Source: Planctomycetaceae bacterium
GTDB lineage: Bacteria; Planctomycetota; Planctomycetia; Pirellulales; UBA1268
Assembly: GCA_009691925.1 (NCBI GenBank)
Contig: SIAG01000204.1
Coordinates: 1 to 7,347 of the forward strand
Direction: 5' to 3'
DNA: 7,347 nt
Below are positions 1 to 6,671 of the stretch, one piece after another; within the stretch, counting starts at the first letter, position 1; every line of letters begins with the position of its first letter. Under the pieces are notes generated by a model, which saw only the letters and a list, made by a program, of their open reading frames with translations, was not told where the DNA came from and did not search any database. The position numbers and the translations under genes were made by a program.

Positions 1-186
1 CGCGACGGCTCGCTGTTCTCGGTGGGGGCGGTCTACGCGCGTCACTGCCTCAAAAACCGCGTCGTCGGTCGGCGGGGGATCGTCGGCTTTGCCCAGTACA
101 TGAGCCGGTGCGTGACCCACTGGCACTTCTACAAGTTCACCCGCGAGGCGACGGCCGGGCGGCTGCGGGCCTACAACACGACCTGA
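1..186 (+). CDS. C-terminal fragment of an unrecognised protein
   Basis: Frame 1 is open from the window edge to a TGA at 184-186, giving the last 61 residues of a protein whose start lies outside the window. The fragment is basic and rich in aromatic residues and His, with the segment THWHFYKF at residues 40-47 and a short polar tail ending in YNTT. No signal, membrane segment or motif is visible that would identify a family. A real coding end is favoured by the open frame and by the next gene being on the opposite strand. I see no intrinsic terminator of its own: the hairpin at 326-357 has its T-run on the minus strand. The function is not assignable from this fragment. Confidence 0.6.
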   Translation, partial: RDGSLFSVGAVYARHCLKNRVVGRRGIVGFAQYMSRCVTHWHFYKFTREATAGRLRAYNTT

Positions 187-316
187 AGCCGGCGGCCACC
201 GAGATCCAACGACCGCTCCTGCAGATCCGGTGGCCCAGCACCTCCGCATCCCGTGACGGTCGGCCGGGATCGCTGCGAGGGGCTGGCCCTTCGCCCGCCG
301 GTCGGTGCGGAAGCAA

Positions 317-357
317 CAAAAAAGGGCTGCCGGAGGGAAAGATTCCTCTCCGGCAGC
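317..357 (-). terminator. Rho-independent terminator of the SPFH gene
   Basis: A 10-bp perfect stem (326-335 with 348-357, GCTGCCGGAG/CTCCGGCAGC) is followed on the minus strand by a run of six T at 323-318. It lies about 50 nt past the stop codon of the minus-strand SPFH gene. The T-run occurs only on that side, so the terminator is directional. It separates the SPFH transcript from the gene at 1-186. Confidence 0.85.
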
Positions 358-409
358 CTCCGGTGAACGGCGCCTCCGCCACGGGGCTCAAGTCCGTGAC
401 GGAGGGCGT

Positions 410-2698
410 TCACGCCCCGGCCGGTTGATCCACCGGCCGTGTTTCGCTTCCGTTGGGATCGGCCATCGATTCGAGGACCTGCTCCGACATCCGGTCGGCA
501 AACCGCTGGAGTGGGTCGGCCTCGTCGATGCCGATGCTCCCCAGGCCGCTCTTCTCGGCGACGAGGAGATTGATCAGCAGGCCGAGCATCCCCTCGCCGG
601 TCGCCTGATCCCCCTTGCCCTCGCCGCCGCCGGAGACAAACAGTCGCTGCGGGACCAGCGGCTGGACACTCGTCGCCAGGCTGTCGGCCACGAGGGTCAG
701 GGCGTAGAGACGCGGGTCGCCGTAGCTCGAGATCTTCTTGAGCTGAACGGCCGCCTCGCTCAAGCCGATCTGCATCACTTTCTGTCCCTCGCCACGCCCC
801 TCCAGATCCTTCTGCTTCGCGGCGGCCTCCGCCAAGAGCACATGCTGCTCCGCTTGGAGACGCGACCGCGACAGCTCCGCCTCTGCCATCACGACCATCT
901 GCTCGGCCGACTTGCGCGCTCGGAACAGATCGGCCTCCCCCTGCTGCTCGGCAATCTGCGCCTCGACGCGGGCGTTGGTGAGCTGCGTCTGCATCGTCGC
1001 CAAGGCCTGCGCCTCGGCGAGGAGCCGCATTTTTTCCGAGGCTACCCGCTTGCGCTCGAAGGTCTCGAGCTGCTCGACGGAGAGCTGTCGTTCGCGGAGC
1101 TGGTCGAGGAGCATCTCGATCTTGCCGGAATCCTTGCCGGTCTCCGGCTTGCCGATCAGTACAGCGACACACTCGATGTCGAACTCGTGGAACTTGGCGT
1201 GGAGCTCTTTGCGGGCCTCGGCCTGGATCAGGTCGCGGTCGTGGAGGAGCTCAAGCATCGTCTTCTTGTGGGCGACGTCGCGGAAGTAGGCCGAGAGCAT
1301 CGGATCGAGGGTCTGCGTGATCAGCCGCTGGACATCGCCGAAACGCTGGATGACGCTCGGGGCTCGCTGGTAGTCGATGTGAACGACCACCGAGAGGGGG
1401 AGCGACGGCTCGTAGGCATCCTTCGTCACCAGGTCGATCGATTTCAGGCCCTCGTCGTAGCGGTGCGACTCGCTCCGACCGGTCACCCAGTGGAGGACGA
1501 AGTTCGTCGTCGGCACGAGGACGACGTTGCCGGAGTAGGTGTTGAAGGCGTACTTTCCCGGGCCGAGGGCCCGCTCCCACACGCCCCGCTCCCCCTCGGC
1601 CACCCGTTCACCGTGGCGGAAGGTGGCGCCGGAGATGTCGTTGCCGGTGCGGCCGATGTAGCTGACAACGACGCCCACCGAGCCGATCGGCACGACCGTC
1701 TTCGGGATCATCTCCACCGTCGCGAACCAGCGGTTCACGAAGTAGGTGCCATCAGTGAGGGGCATGTGCTGACGGCCGCGGCGGCCACCGGCCAGCAGGA
1801 AGGCCTCCGGATCCTGGTAGTTGTTGTGGTAGTCGGCGTCGGCGAGATCACCACCGACCGTCGGGGCGATGATCTCCCCCGGCGCCAGCGACGGGCCGTC
1901 GTGGACGGTGACGATCGCGAGTGAGTCGACAGGCAATTCCGCTGCAACCACGGCCGCGTCATGGTCGGGAATTGCCGCCACGGCTGTCCCCTTGCCGACG
2001 ACGACCGGACCGAAGCCGGAGGCGGCACGGAGCTCGGCCAGCCAGCGGCCGAGCGATTCCTGCTCGGCACGGGTCTGCACGACTTTGAGCGCGAAGACGG
2101 CGTTTTCACTGATCACCGTGAACAGCGCCGGGTTGATCGCATAGACCCCCTCGCGGAGGATCGCCCGCTGGCGTCCCTTCTGGCCGGCGATCCGGCTGGA
2201 GGTGGCGTCTGTGGCGGCCTTGAGGCCGAGGAAGCCGCGGGCATCCTGGAAGTTGTTGCAGTCGACGACCCGTGCGAGCGTCTGGCTGGGGGGAAGCGGC
2301 TCGCCGTCGCGGGCAAAGACGTAGCCGATCTTTCCCTCGGGAATGCTCACCAGTGGCGCAGTGTGGATGGCGTACTGCCAGCGCCACCAGCCGAAGTGTA
2401 GGCCACCGCGGAGGATGTCGGCCTGGTAGCCGGCCTCGGCCGCAGGCGCGATGATCCGACCCTCCGTCACGCTGCCGGCAAGAGACCACCACTTCTCCAC
2501 GACGCCGATCCGGTCATTGGGGATCCAGCGGAAGCAGAGCCAAAAAAGCGGCGCTACGGCAACCACGATCCACACCGGCAGCCAAGCGAGGAAAAACGAC
2601 AGCGCCCCGAGGGGGAGCGATGGCGGTATCGGCAGGGAGAGGTCCGTGATGCGGACCGCGAGACAGACCATTCCCGTCAGGGAGTCATGGACAGACAC
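410..2698 (-). CDS. Flotillin-like SPFH/band 7 membrane protein, 762 aa
   Basis: This is a large SPFH-family protein, probably anchored in the cytoplasmic membrane. Bacterial flotillins form oligomeric membrane scaffolds; the exact role here is unknown. A hydrophobic helix spans about residues 30-57. Residues 117-404 hold repeated beta-rich modules, including two copies of an NN(F/Y)QDxxxFL...GRQ unit (147-196 and 291-331). The SPFH core follows at about 420-520. An Ala/Glu/Gln-rich helical, probably coiled-coil region lies at about 525-640, with the flotillin-like IGLSEAA at 644-650, then a Gly-rich segment and a charged tail. The start is GTG, chosen because GGAGGG lies 6 nt upstream; a later ATG at codon 10 has no comparable site. 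It is longer than typical flotillins (about 500 aa) because of the N-terminal modules. It is the only gene downstream of the riboswitch leader, and no NfeD partner is visible. Confidence 0.88.
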   Translation of the reverse strand: MSVHDSLTGMVCLAVRITDLSLPIPPSLPLGALSFFLAWLPVWIVVAVAPLFWLCFRWIPNDRIGVVEKWWSLAGSVTEGRIIAPAAEAGYQADILRGGLHFGWWRWQYAIHTAPLVSIPEGKIGYVFARDGEPLPPSQTLARVVDCNNFQDARGFLGLKAATDATSSRIAGQKGRQRAILREGVYAINPALFTVISENAVFALKVVQTRAEQESLGRWLAELRAASGFGPVVVGKGTAVAAIPDHDAAVVAAELPVDSLAIVTVHDGPSLAPGEIIAPTVGGDLADADYHNNYQDPEAFLLAGGRRGRQHMPLTDGTYFVNRWFATVEMIPKTVVPIGSVGVVVSYIGRTGNDISGATFRHGERVAEGERGVWERALGPGKYAFNTYSGNVVLVPTTNFVLHWVTGRSESHRYDEGLKSIDLVTKDAYEPSLPLSVVVHIDYQRAPSVIQRFGDVQRLITQTLDPMLSAYFRDVAHKKTMLELLHDRDLIQAEARKELHAKFHEFDIECVAVLIGKPETGKDSGKIEMLLDQLRERQLSVEQLETFERKRVASEKMRLLAEAQALATMQTQLTNARVEAQIAEQQGEADLFRARKSAEQMVVMAEAELSRSRLQAEQHVLLAEAAAKQKDLEGRGEGQKVMQIGLSEAAVQLKKISSYGDPRLYALTLVADSLATSVQPLVPQRLFVSGGGEGKGDQATGEGMLGLLINLLVAEKSGLGSIGIDEADPLQRFADRMSEQVLESMADPNGSETRPVDQPAGA

Positions 2699-2846
2699 GT
2701 GAAGCCCTCCGGCGTCGGCAGCCGGACCGGGGGCCTGAAGAAGGCCACCGGGAGGACCGACGCAGTAGCAAACCCAGGGCCTTCGCGCTCCTGCGGGGAG
2801 CGAAAGAATGCCCTTTCAATTCGGGTCGGACACCGCGTCCGACCAT
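2699..2846 (-). promoter_or_regulatory. Candidate expression platform between riboswitch aptamer and SPFH gene
   Basis: About 150 nt of leader with several strong hairpins. The first is an 8-bp stem GGTCGGAC/GTCCGACC (2824-2831 with 2837-2844) directly after the aptamer. The second is a long interrupted hairpin: AGGGC/GCCCT (2776-2780 with 2810-2814) enclosing CGCTCC/GGAGCG (2786-2791 with 2797-2802). It is followed on the minus strand by GGGTTTGC, only a three-T tract, so it is a weak terminator at best. The third is a possible 7-bp pairing GCGTCGG/CCGACGC (2757-2763 with 2712-2718) ending next to the ribosome binding site, and the alternative TCCTCC/GGAGGG pairing would hide that site. Both transcriptional and translational control are possible; the sequence does not decide between them. 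Confidence 0.5.
2705..2710 (-). promoter_or_regulatory. Ribosome binding site GGAGGG of the SPFH gene
   Basis: GGAGGG on the minus strand lies 6 nt before the GTG at 2698-2696 and decides that start. The leader sequence TCCTCC (2751-2756 on the complementary strand) could pair with it, which makes it a candidate target of riboswitch control. Confidence 0.75.
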
Positions 2847-2994
2847 GCCTACGGGGTTAGCTGACGGGCTAGGGCTTGAAAGTACCCCGGTTCACTCGCG
2901 TGAACCTACGCCCCGGGTCTGGCCGCCGCCTCGCAAGGGCGATCGGCCACACCGGTTGGTTCCCCCGTTCGCGGCCTTTCGGCCACGACTCGGC
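2847..2994 (-). promoter_or_regulatory. Cyclic di-AMP riboswitch aptamer (ydaO-yuaA class)
   Basis: Read on the minus strand, the segment shows the conserved blocks of the ydaO-yuaA element in order. These are GCCGAG (2994-2989); a GGCC-GAAA-GGCC hairpin (2986-2971); CGGGGGAACCAA (2967-2956); an extra hairpin TGGCCG...CGGCCA (2949-2920); GGGGCGTA (2914-2907); the hairpin GGTTCAC-GCGA-GTGAACC (2906-2889); GGGGTACTTTCAAGCCC (2888-2872); and the diagnostic 3' block CCGTCAGCTAACCCCGTAGGC (2867-2847). I compared these with the remembered Thermoanaerobacter ydaO aptamer and actinobacterial rpf-type leaders. GCC at the 5' end pairs with GGC at the 3' end to close P1. The class binds c-di-AMP and usually lowers expression of the downstream gene. 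It begins within a few nt of the predicted transcription start and serves only the SPFH gene. The GGGGCGTA block departs from the usual GGGGUGAAUC-like sequence. Confidence 0.92.
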
Positions 2995-3003
2995 GACGTC
3001 AAA

Positions 3004-3012
3004 ATTATACCA
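3004..3012 (-). promoter_or_regulatory. Extended -10 promoter of the riboswitch-SPFH transcript
   Basis: The minus strand reads TGGTATAAT (3012-3004), a perfect TATAAT with the TGn extension. No -35 match is seen at 16-18 nt; TTGACC at 3023-3018 is only 8 nt away and cannot serve. Transcription would start near 2997-2999, just before the aptamer's first conserved block, which strongly supports the assignment. Confidence 0.75.
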
Positions 3013-3179
3013 CGGCCGGTCAAGGGGGGCGGCGAGGATTTTCTCAGGGTCGCGCGCAACCGCCGCTGTGACAAGCAGATCGGATCGATCGCTCGAGCGC
3101 CGACAGGCCCCGTGCTGTCGGCCCGGCCCGAAACACCACTCTCCCCGGCCGCGGCGGGCGGATGAGCCGATCGTCGCCG

Positions 3180-3188
3180 TGGTATTCT
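3180..3188 (+). promoter_or_regulatory. Candidate extended -10 promoter of the ThuA gene
   Basis: TGGTATTCT on the plus strand resembles the extended -10 of the divergent riboswitch promoter. It would give a leader of only about 20 nt that still contains the GGAGG site at 3203-3207. No convincing -35 is visible. The stretch 3013-3179 between the two divergent promoters shows no gene or other feature that I can support. Confidence 0.45.
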
Positions 3189-3215
3189 CCGCCACCCCTC
3201 CTGGAGGCAATCTTC

Positions 3216-4103
3216 ATGCATCGTCTTCTAAGCTTTGTTTCGTGCGCCCTCGTCGCTGGGTCCGTCGCCTGCACGGTTGTCTGGTCCGTTGCCTTCGCCC
3301 CGGTCGCTGCCGCCGCCGAGCCTCCCACCGGGAAGGACCGGCCGCTGGAGGTGCTCTACATCACCGGCGGTTGCTGCCACGACTACGACGCCCAGAAGGT
3401 GCTCATCGCCAAGGGGATGGCGGCCCGGGCCCGGATCCGCACGACCGTTGTGCAGGAGGGGGGCACGTCGACCAATCATCCGATCTCGATCTACGACAAA
3501 CCCGATTGGTCGAAGGGCTATGACGTCGTCTTTCACAACGAGTGTTTCTCCGACGTCAAGGACCCGGCCTTTCTGAAGAAGATCCTCGCCGAGCATGAGA
3601 AGGGGGTGCCGGCGGTCCTCATGCACTGCGCGATGCACTGCTACCGGGTCGGCAACGACGATTGGTTTAAGTTCTGCGGGATCACCTCCCCCGGCCACGG
3701 TGCCCACTACGCCTACACCTGCAAGCTGAAGGGAAAGCATCCGATCCTCGCCGGGATGCCGCTTGAGTGGGAGGTGCCGAAGGAGGAGCTCTACTACTCC
3801 GACAAGGTGTGGTCGACCGCCACGCCACTGGGGGAGGCGATGAGCACCGACCGCAACGCCATGCAGACTTGCATCTGGACCAACCAGTTCGGCAAGACCC
3901 GCGTCTTCGGGACGACGATCGGGCACTACGCCGAGACGACGGCGACGCCAGAGTTTCTCGGGCTCGTCACCCGCGGCACCCTGTGGGCCGCCGGAAAGCT
4001 CGACGAGGATGGCACCCCGGTCGACGGCCTGGAGCTGACAGCAGCAGAGAAGGCCGCGGTCGAGGATCCGGCCCCGGAGCCGCAGCCGACACCGGCCAAC
4101 TGA
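3216..4103 (+). CDS. Secreted ThuA-domain protein, 295 aa
   Basis: ThuA-family protein with a class I glutamine-amidotransferase-like fold. The family was named from trehalose utilisation and is abundant in planctomycetes, usually with unproven carbohydrate-related roles. The start at ATG 3216 is chosen because GGAGG lies 8 nt upstream and a signal peptide follows at once; an in-frame ATG at 3162 lies upstream of the candidate promoter. The signal peptide covers about residues 1-34, ending VAAAA before EPP. The domain runs from about 44 to 262: ITGGCCHDYDAQK (49-61) is the first strand and loop, LMHCAMHCYR (135-144) is the central motif, and GKTRVFGTTIGHY (226-238) with RGTLWAAG (253-260) is the family's C-terminal hallmark. 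An acidic, Pro-rich tail follows. The usual substrate-site residues cannot be assigned from sequence alone. It stands as a single gene, about 100 nt before the carA promoter. Confidence 0.88.
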   Translation: MHRLLSFVSCALVAGSVACTVVWSVAFAPVAAAAEPPTGKDRPLEVLYITGGCCHDYDAQKVLIAKGMAARARIRTTVVQEGGTSTNHPISIYDKPDWSKGYDVVFHNECFSDVKDPAFLKKILAEHEKGVPAVLMHCAMHCYRVGNDDWFKFCGITSPGHGAHYAYTCKLKGKHPILAGMPLEWEVPKEELYYSDKVWSTATPLGEAMSTDRNAMQTCIWTNQFGKTRVFGTTIGHYAETTATPEFLGLVTRGTLWAAGKLDEDGTPVDGLELTAAEKAAVEDPAPEPQPTPAN

Positions 4104-4130
4104 TCAGAGACACCCCCGCGCGGACGACCG

Positions 4131-4158
4131 GCCGGAGCCTTTCCGGCAGCCGGGCTGC
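4131..4158 (+). terminator. Weak hairpins downstream of the ThuA gene
   Basis: Two small stems follow the stop codon: GCCGGA/TCCGGC (4131-4136 with 4142-4147) and GCAGC/GCTGC around 4146-4158; they overlap and are partly alternatives. No T-run follows, so factor-independent termination is doubtful. Confidence 0.25.
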
Positions 4159-4185
4159 GGTCTGCTCCGGTTCGGCGGGGGACGG

Positions 4186-4213
4186 CTGACAGCCCCCGGT
4201 GGCATGGTACGAT
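4186..4213 (+). promoter_or_regulatory. Promoter of carA
   Basis: CTGACA (4186-4191) is separated by 16 nt from TACGAT (4208-4213), which also carries a TGG extension at 4205-4207. Transcription would start near 4220, giving a leader of about 60 nt. No attenuator or known operator is visible in that leader. Confidence 0.55.
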
Positions 4214-4278
4214 TCGACCGAGAAACGGTTCGGAATCGACGGCGGAATCCCCGTCGGAATCTCTTCAGGAGGCGGCTT

Positions 4279-5421
4279 GTGGCACGCGCGGCGCTGGCGC
4301 TCGAGGACGGAACAGTCTATGTCGGCGAGTCGTTCGGCGGCCGGGGGACCTCGTCGGGGGAGGTCTGTTTCAACACCTCGATGACCGGCTATCAGGAGAT
4401 CCTCACCGACCCGAGCTACCGCGGTCAGATCCTCTGCATGACGACGCCGCAGATCGGCAATTACGGCGTGAACCGGGACGATGTCGAGAGTGCCAGGATC
4501 CACATGGCCGGGTTCGTCGTCCGCGAGGCGAGCCGGATCCCCAGCAACTTCACCGCCACCGGATCGCTCCAGGATTACCTCGAGAGCGCCGGCGTGATTG
4601 GACTTGCTGGAATCGACACCCGGGCCCTCGTCCGCCGACTGCGGATCCGCGGCGCGATGACCGGCGTGATCTCGAGCGAGATCCTCGATCCGGTGAAGCT
4701 CGTGGAGATCGCCCGCTCGGCGCCGGCGCTGGTCGGCCGCGACCTCGTCGCCGAGGTGATGCCCAAGGGGGAGAGCGTCTGGGCCCAGCCGCTTGACGAA
4801 TCAGCCACGCCGCTGGTGCAGCCGACTGAGGGGGGCGTCTATGCAGACGTCGCTCCCGCCGGCCCGATGAAGCATGTCGTCGCCCTCGACTACGGAATGA
4901 AGTGGAACATCGCCCGGCATCTGGTCAGCAGTGGCTGCCGGGTGACGATCCTCCCCGGCCGGGTGTCTGCGGCGGAGGTTCTCGCCCACCATCCCGACGG
5001 CGTCTTCCTCTCCAACGGCCCTGGCGATCCGGAGGTCCTCACCGGCTGCGTAGAGACCGTCCGCGGGCTCGTCGGCCGGGTGCCGATGTTCGGGATCTGC
5101 CTCGGCCACCAGCTCCTCGCACTGGCCTGCGGAGCGCAGACGTTCAAGCTCAAGTTCGGTCATCGCGGCGCCAATCAGCCGGTCATGGATCTCCAGACCG
5201 GGGCTGTCGAGATCACCTCGCAAAACCATGGCTTCGCCGTCGACGAAGCAACGCTCCCCGATGAGCTCGAGGTCACCCACCGCAATCTCAACGACGGCAC
5301 AATCGAGGGGGTGCGCCACCGCACCGCGCAGGCCGCGAGCGTGCAGTATCACCCCGAGGCGGCCGCCGGGCCGCACGATGCCGCCTACCTCTTCGACACG
5401 TTCCACCGGCTCATGGCCTGA
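4279..5421 (+). CDS. carA: Carbamoyl-phosphate synthase small (glutaminase) subunit
   Basis: Glutamine-hydrolysing subunit of carbamoyl-phosphate synthase. It passes ammonia to the CarB subunit to make carbamoyl phosphate for pyrimidine and arginine synthesis in the cytoplasm. The start is GTG at 4279, preceded at 6 nt by AGGAGG (4267-4272), giving 380 aa, the normal length of the family. An ATG 25 codons upstream (4204) overlaps the -10 region and adds an Arg-rich stretch unlike CarA. The N-terminal domain includes SGEVCFNTSMTGYQE, and the amidotransferase domain occupies about the second half. Visible catalytic and signature residues are SNGPGDP (245-251), the nucleophile Cys274 in GICLGHQ, and His358 and Glu360 in QYHPE. 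All are intact. carB is not adjacent; the next gene is convergent and unrelated, so the partner must be elsewhere. Confidence 0.97.
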   Translation: MARAALALEDGTVYVGESFGGRGTSSGEVCFNTSMTGYQEILTDPSYRGQILCMTTPQIGNYGVNRDDVESARIHMAGFVVREASRIPSNFTATGSLQDYLESAGVIGLAGIDTRALVRRLRIRGAMTGVISSEILDPVKLVEIARSAPALVGRDLVAEVMPKGESVWAQPLDESATPLVQPTEGGVYADVAPAGPMKHVVALDYGMKWNIARHLVSSGCRVTILPGRVSAAEVLAHHPDGVFLSNGPGDPEVLTGCVETVRGLVGRVPMFGICLGHQLLALACGAQTFKLKFGHRGANQPVMDLQTGAVEITSQNHGFAVDEATLPDELEVTHRNLNDGTIEGVRHRTAQAASVQYHPEAAAGPHDAAYLFDTFHRLMA

Positions 5422-5527
5422 CGCCGTCCACGGCCAGCGCGCCGCCGCCGGATCGTCGCTTCCCCGCGAAGCTGGGCTGGCTGGTGGACGGTGGCAATCG
5501 TCCGCTTCGCCATGGACGGCCCCCGGG

Positions 5528-5539
5528 CCCTGATCAGGG
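5528..5539. repeat. Perfect 12-bp palindrome between convergent genes
   Basis: CCCTGATCAGGG is its own reverse complement and overlaps the TGA stop of the minus-strand propeller gene, about 107 nt past the carA stop. It may fold in transcripts from both sides but lacks a T-run, so a terminator role is only a guess. Nothing else is supported in the convergent gap 5422-5533. Confidence 0.3.
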
Positions 5540-6490
5540 GGCAAACGGCGCGATCACGTAGTCGGCGGTATCGGGGCGGAACGACTCAAGCGCCTCCGGG
5601 TGCCCGTCGATCGCCCAGACGCGGTGCTGGGCGACGGCGAAGGCCACGGCGCGGTCCCCCTCGCCGTGCCGGTCGACGGCCACGACGCGCACCGACTCGA
5701 AGCCGTCATCCGACGCCAGTCGCCATACGACCGTTCCCGGCCGATCGCCGTCGGTGGCGGCGAGGTAGAGATGCCCCTCCGGCCCGAGCACGACCGCATC
5801 GGCACCGGGAAAGGGATGGGGAGTGCCGATCGGGCGGAACTCATGGGCATTGCCGAGGGGGGCCTTGAAGAGTTGGCCGTCGGCGGCACTCGAGAAGATG
5901 AGCGCGCCATTGGGGAGGAGGGCCAGGCCCCCGATCCGACCGCCTCCCTTGCCAGCGGCGCTTGAGCCGCCGAGCCGTTCGTCGGCGAGGAAGACGTGCG
6001 GTTCACCGTGCCCGGCCGCCGGGATGCGGTAGACCACCGGGCGGCAGGCATCGGTGACGTAGACGCTGCCGTCGTCGGCGACGACGAGGTCGTCGGGGAG
6101 GAGGAGGTGCGCTCCCGGGACGAGCGGCGCGAGATCGTGGCTGCCGACGAGCCGGCGGTCGGCGATGTCGAAGACACACACTCGACCGATCCGCAGGATT
6201 GTGTCGTCGCCCGGCGACTTCCGCGGCGACAGGCTCCGCCCGTGCACCCCGCGGTGGCCGACGGCGACATAGGCCCGGCCGTCGCGCTCCCGGACCGCCG
6301 TCGACGTGATCAGGAGGGGGTGATCGAGGAGGTCGACACAGCGCCCGTCCATCTCGACAAGGACGAGCTTCCCCTGCTTCTGCGACGAGACGAGAAAAGC
6401 GCCGAGCGCCGGCGACCAGGTGCAGCCTCCCGGATGGAGCTCGGAGCAGCTGAAGCGGATTGCATCGGGCCGGAGGCCGACCTGTCGCAT
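5534..6490 (-). CDS. SMP-30/NHL-like beta-propeller protein, 318 aa
   Basis: The sequence repeats a beta-propeller blade pattern of hydrophobic strand, Asp/Gly turn and Tyr/Phe-rich strand. Examples are LPDDLVVADDGSVYVTDA at about 131-148, GGLALLPNGALIFSSAADG at 187-205 and ADAVVLGPEGHLYLAATDG at 230-248. This resembles SMP-30/gluconolactonase or NHL-type propellers, but no metal-site set is clear enough to claim lactonase activity. The ATG at 6490 is chosen over an in-frame TTG at 6526, because the TTG has no ribosome binding site and overlaps a possible -10. The ATG's own site (AGAAAG) is weak. No signal peptide or membrane segment is visible, so it is probably cytoplasmic. The gene converges on carA and is divergent from the Cys-rich gene; it appears to be transcribed alone. 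The closest named function remains open. Confidence 0.75.
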   Translation of the reverse strand: MRQVGLRPDAIRFSCSELHPGGCTWSPALGAFLVSSQKQGKLVLVEMDGRCVDLLDHPLLITSTAVRERDGRAYVAVGHRGVHGRSLSPRKSPGDDTILRIGRVCVFDIADRRLVGSHDLAPLVPGAHLLLPDDLVVADDGSVYVTDACRPVVYRIPAAGHGEPHVFLADERLGGSSAAGKGGGRIGGLALLPNGALIFSSAADGQLFKAPLGNAHEFRPIGTPHPFPGADAVVLGPEGHLYLAATDGDRPGTVVWRLASDDGFESVRVVAVDRHGEGDRAVAFAVAQHRVWAIDGHPEALESFRPDTADYVIAPFAP

Positions 6491-6525
6491 GGGAGTCTTT
6501 CTGCGGAGTCGAGAGCGCGGTCTCA

Positions 6526-6531
6526 ATCATA
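6526..6531 (-). promoter_or_regulatory. Possible -10 box of the propeller gene
   Basis: The minus strand reads TATGAT at 6531-6526, which would start transcription near 6519, some 29 nt before the ATG at 6490. No -35 match is visible at the right distance, so this is tentative. Confidence 0.35.
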
Positions 6532-6644
6532 CCCAGCCTGCCGTGAGGTTCGGCGGGGTCTATGGAGCGTGGCTGCGAACCCGCTGCCGCTTCGGAGCGT
6601 AGACCTCTCCCGTGTCCGGTTCCCCCGGACGATCGATTCAGCCA

Positions 6645-6671
6645 TCACGACCCGATCGTGACTCTTTTTTT
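6645..6671 (+). terminator. Hairpin plus T-run in the divergent intergenic region
   Basis: A 6-bp stem TCACGA/TCGTGA (6645-6650 with 6656-6661) with a 5-nt loop is followed by CTCTTTTTTT ending at 6671. A second 6-bp stem, GTCCGG/CCGGAC (6614-6619 with 6625-6630), lies just upstream. This has the form of an intrinsic terminator, yet no plus-strand gene ends here. It may end a short unannotated transcript or act in the 5' leader of the Cys-rich gene. The T-run also forms TTGACT (6670-6675), a possible -35 box, so the hairpin may be fortuitous. Confidence 0.35.

Noticed and set aside
305..1924. 539-codon plus-strand open frame opposite the SPFH gene
   Set aside because: It is antisense to a gene with clear SPFH family features. 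It lacks any recognisable domain and is expected from GC-rich codon phasing.
3018..3023. TTGACC on the minus strand as the -35 box of the riboswitch promoter
   Set aside because: It is only 8 nt from the TATAAT, far too close; the TGn extension is the better explanation.
2845..3210. Several 80-215 codon open frames on both strands over the riboswitch leader and upstream region
   Set aside because: They cross the aptamer, promoter and leader signals and have no ribosome binding sites or recognisable protein features.
3162..3215. Upstream ATG start for the ThuA gene
   Set aside because: It would add 18 residues before a classic signal peptide and lies upstream of the candidate -10, while ATG 3216 has a well-placed GGAGG.
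4204..4278. Upstream ATG start for carA
   Set aside because: It overlaps the -10 and adds an Arg-rich stretch absent from CarA; GTG 4279 has AGGAGG at 6 nt and gives the usual length.
4801..5544. 247-codon minus-strand open frame opposite carA
   Set aside because: It lies over the conserved amidotransferase half of carA and encodes no recognisable motif; it is a mirror frame of a certain gene.
5996..6661. 221-codon plus-strand open frame opposite the propeller gene
   Set aside because: The minus-strand frame shows regular propeller blades, whereas this one is low in hydrophobic pattern and has no ribosome binding site.
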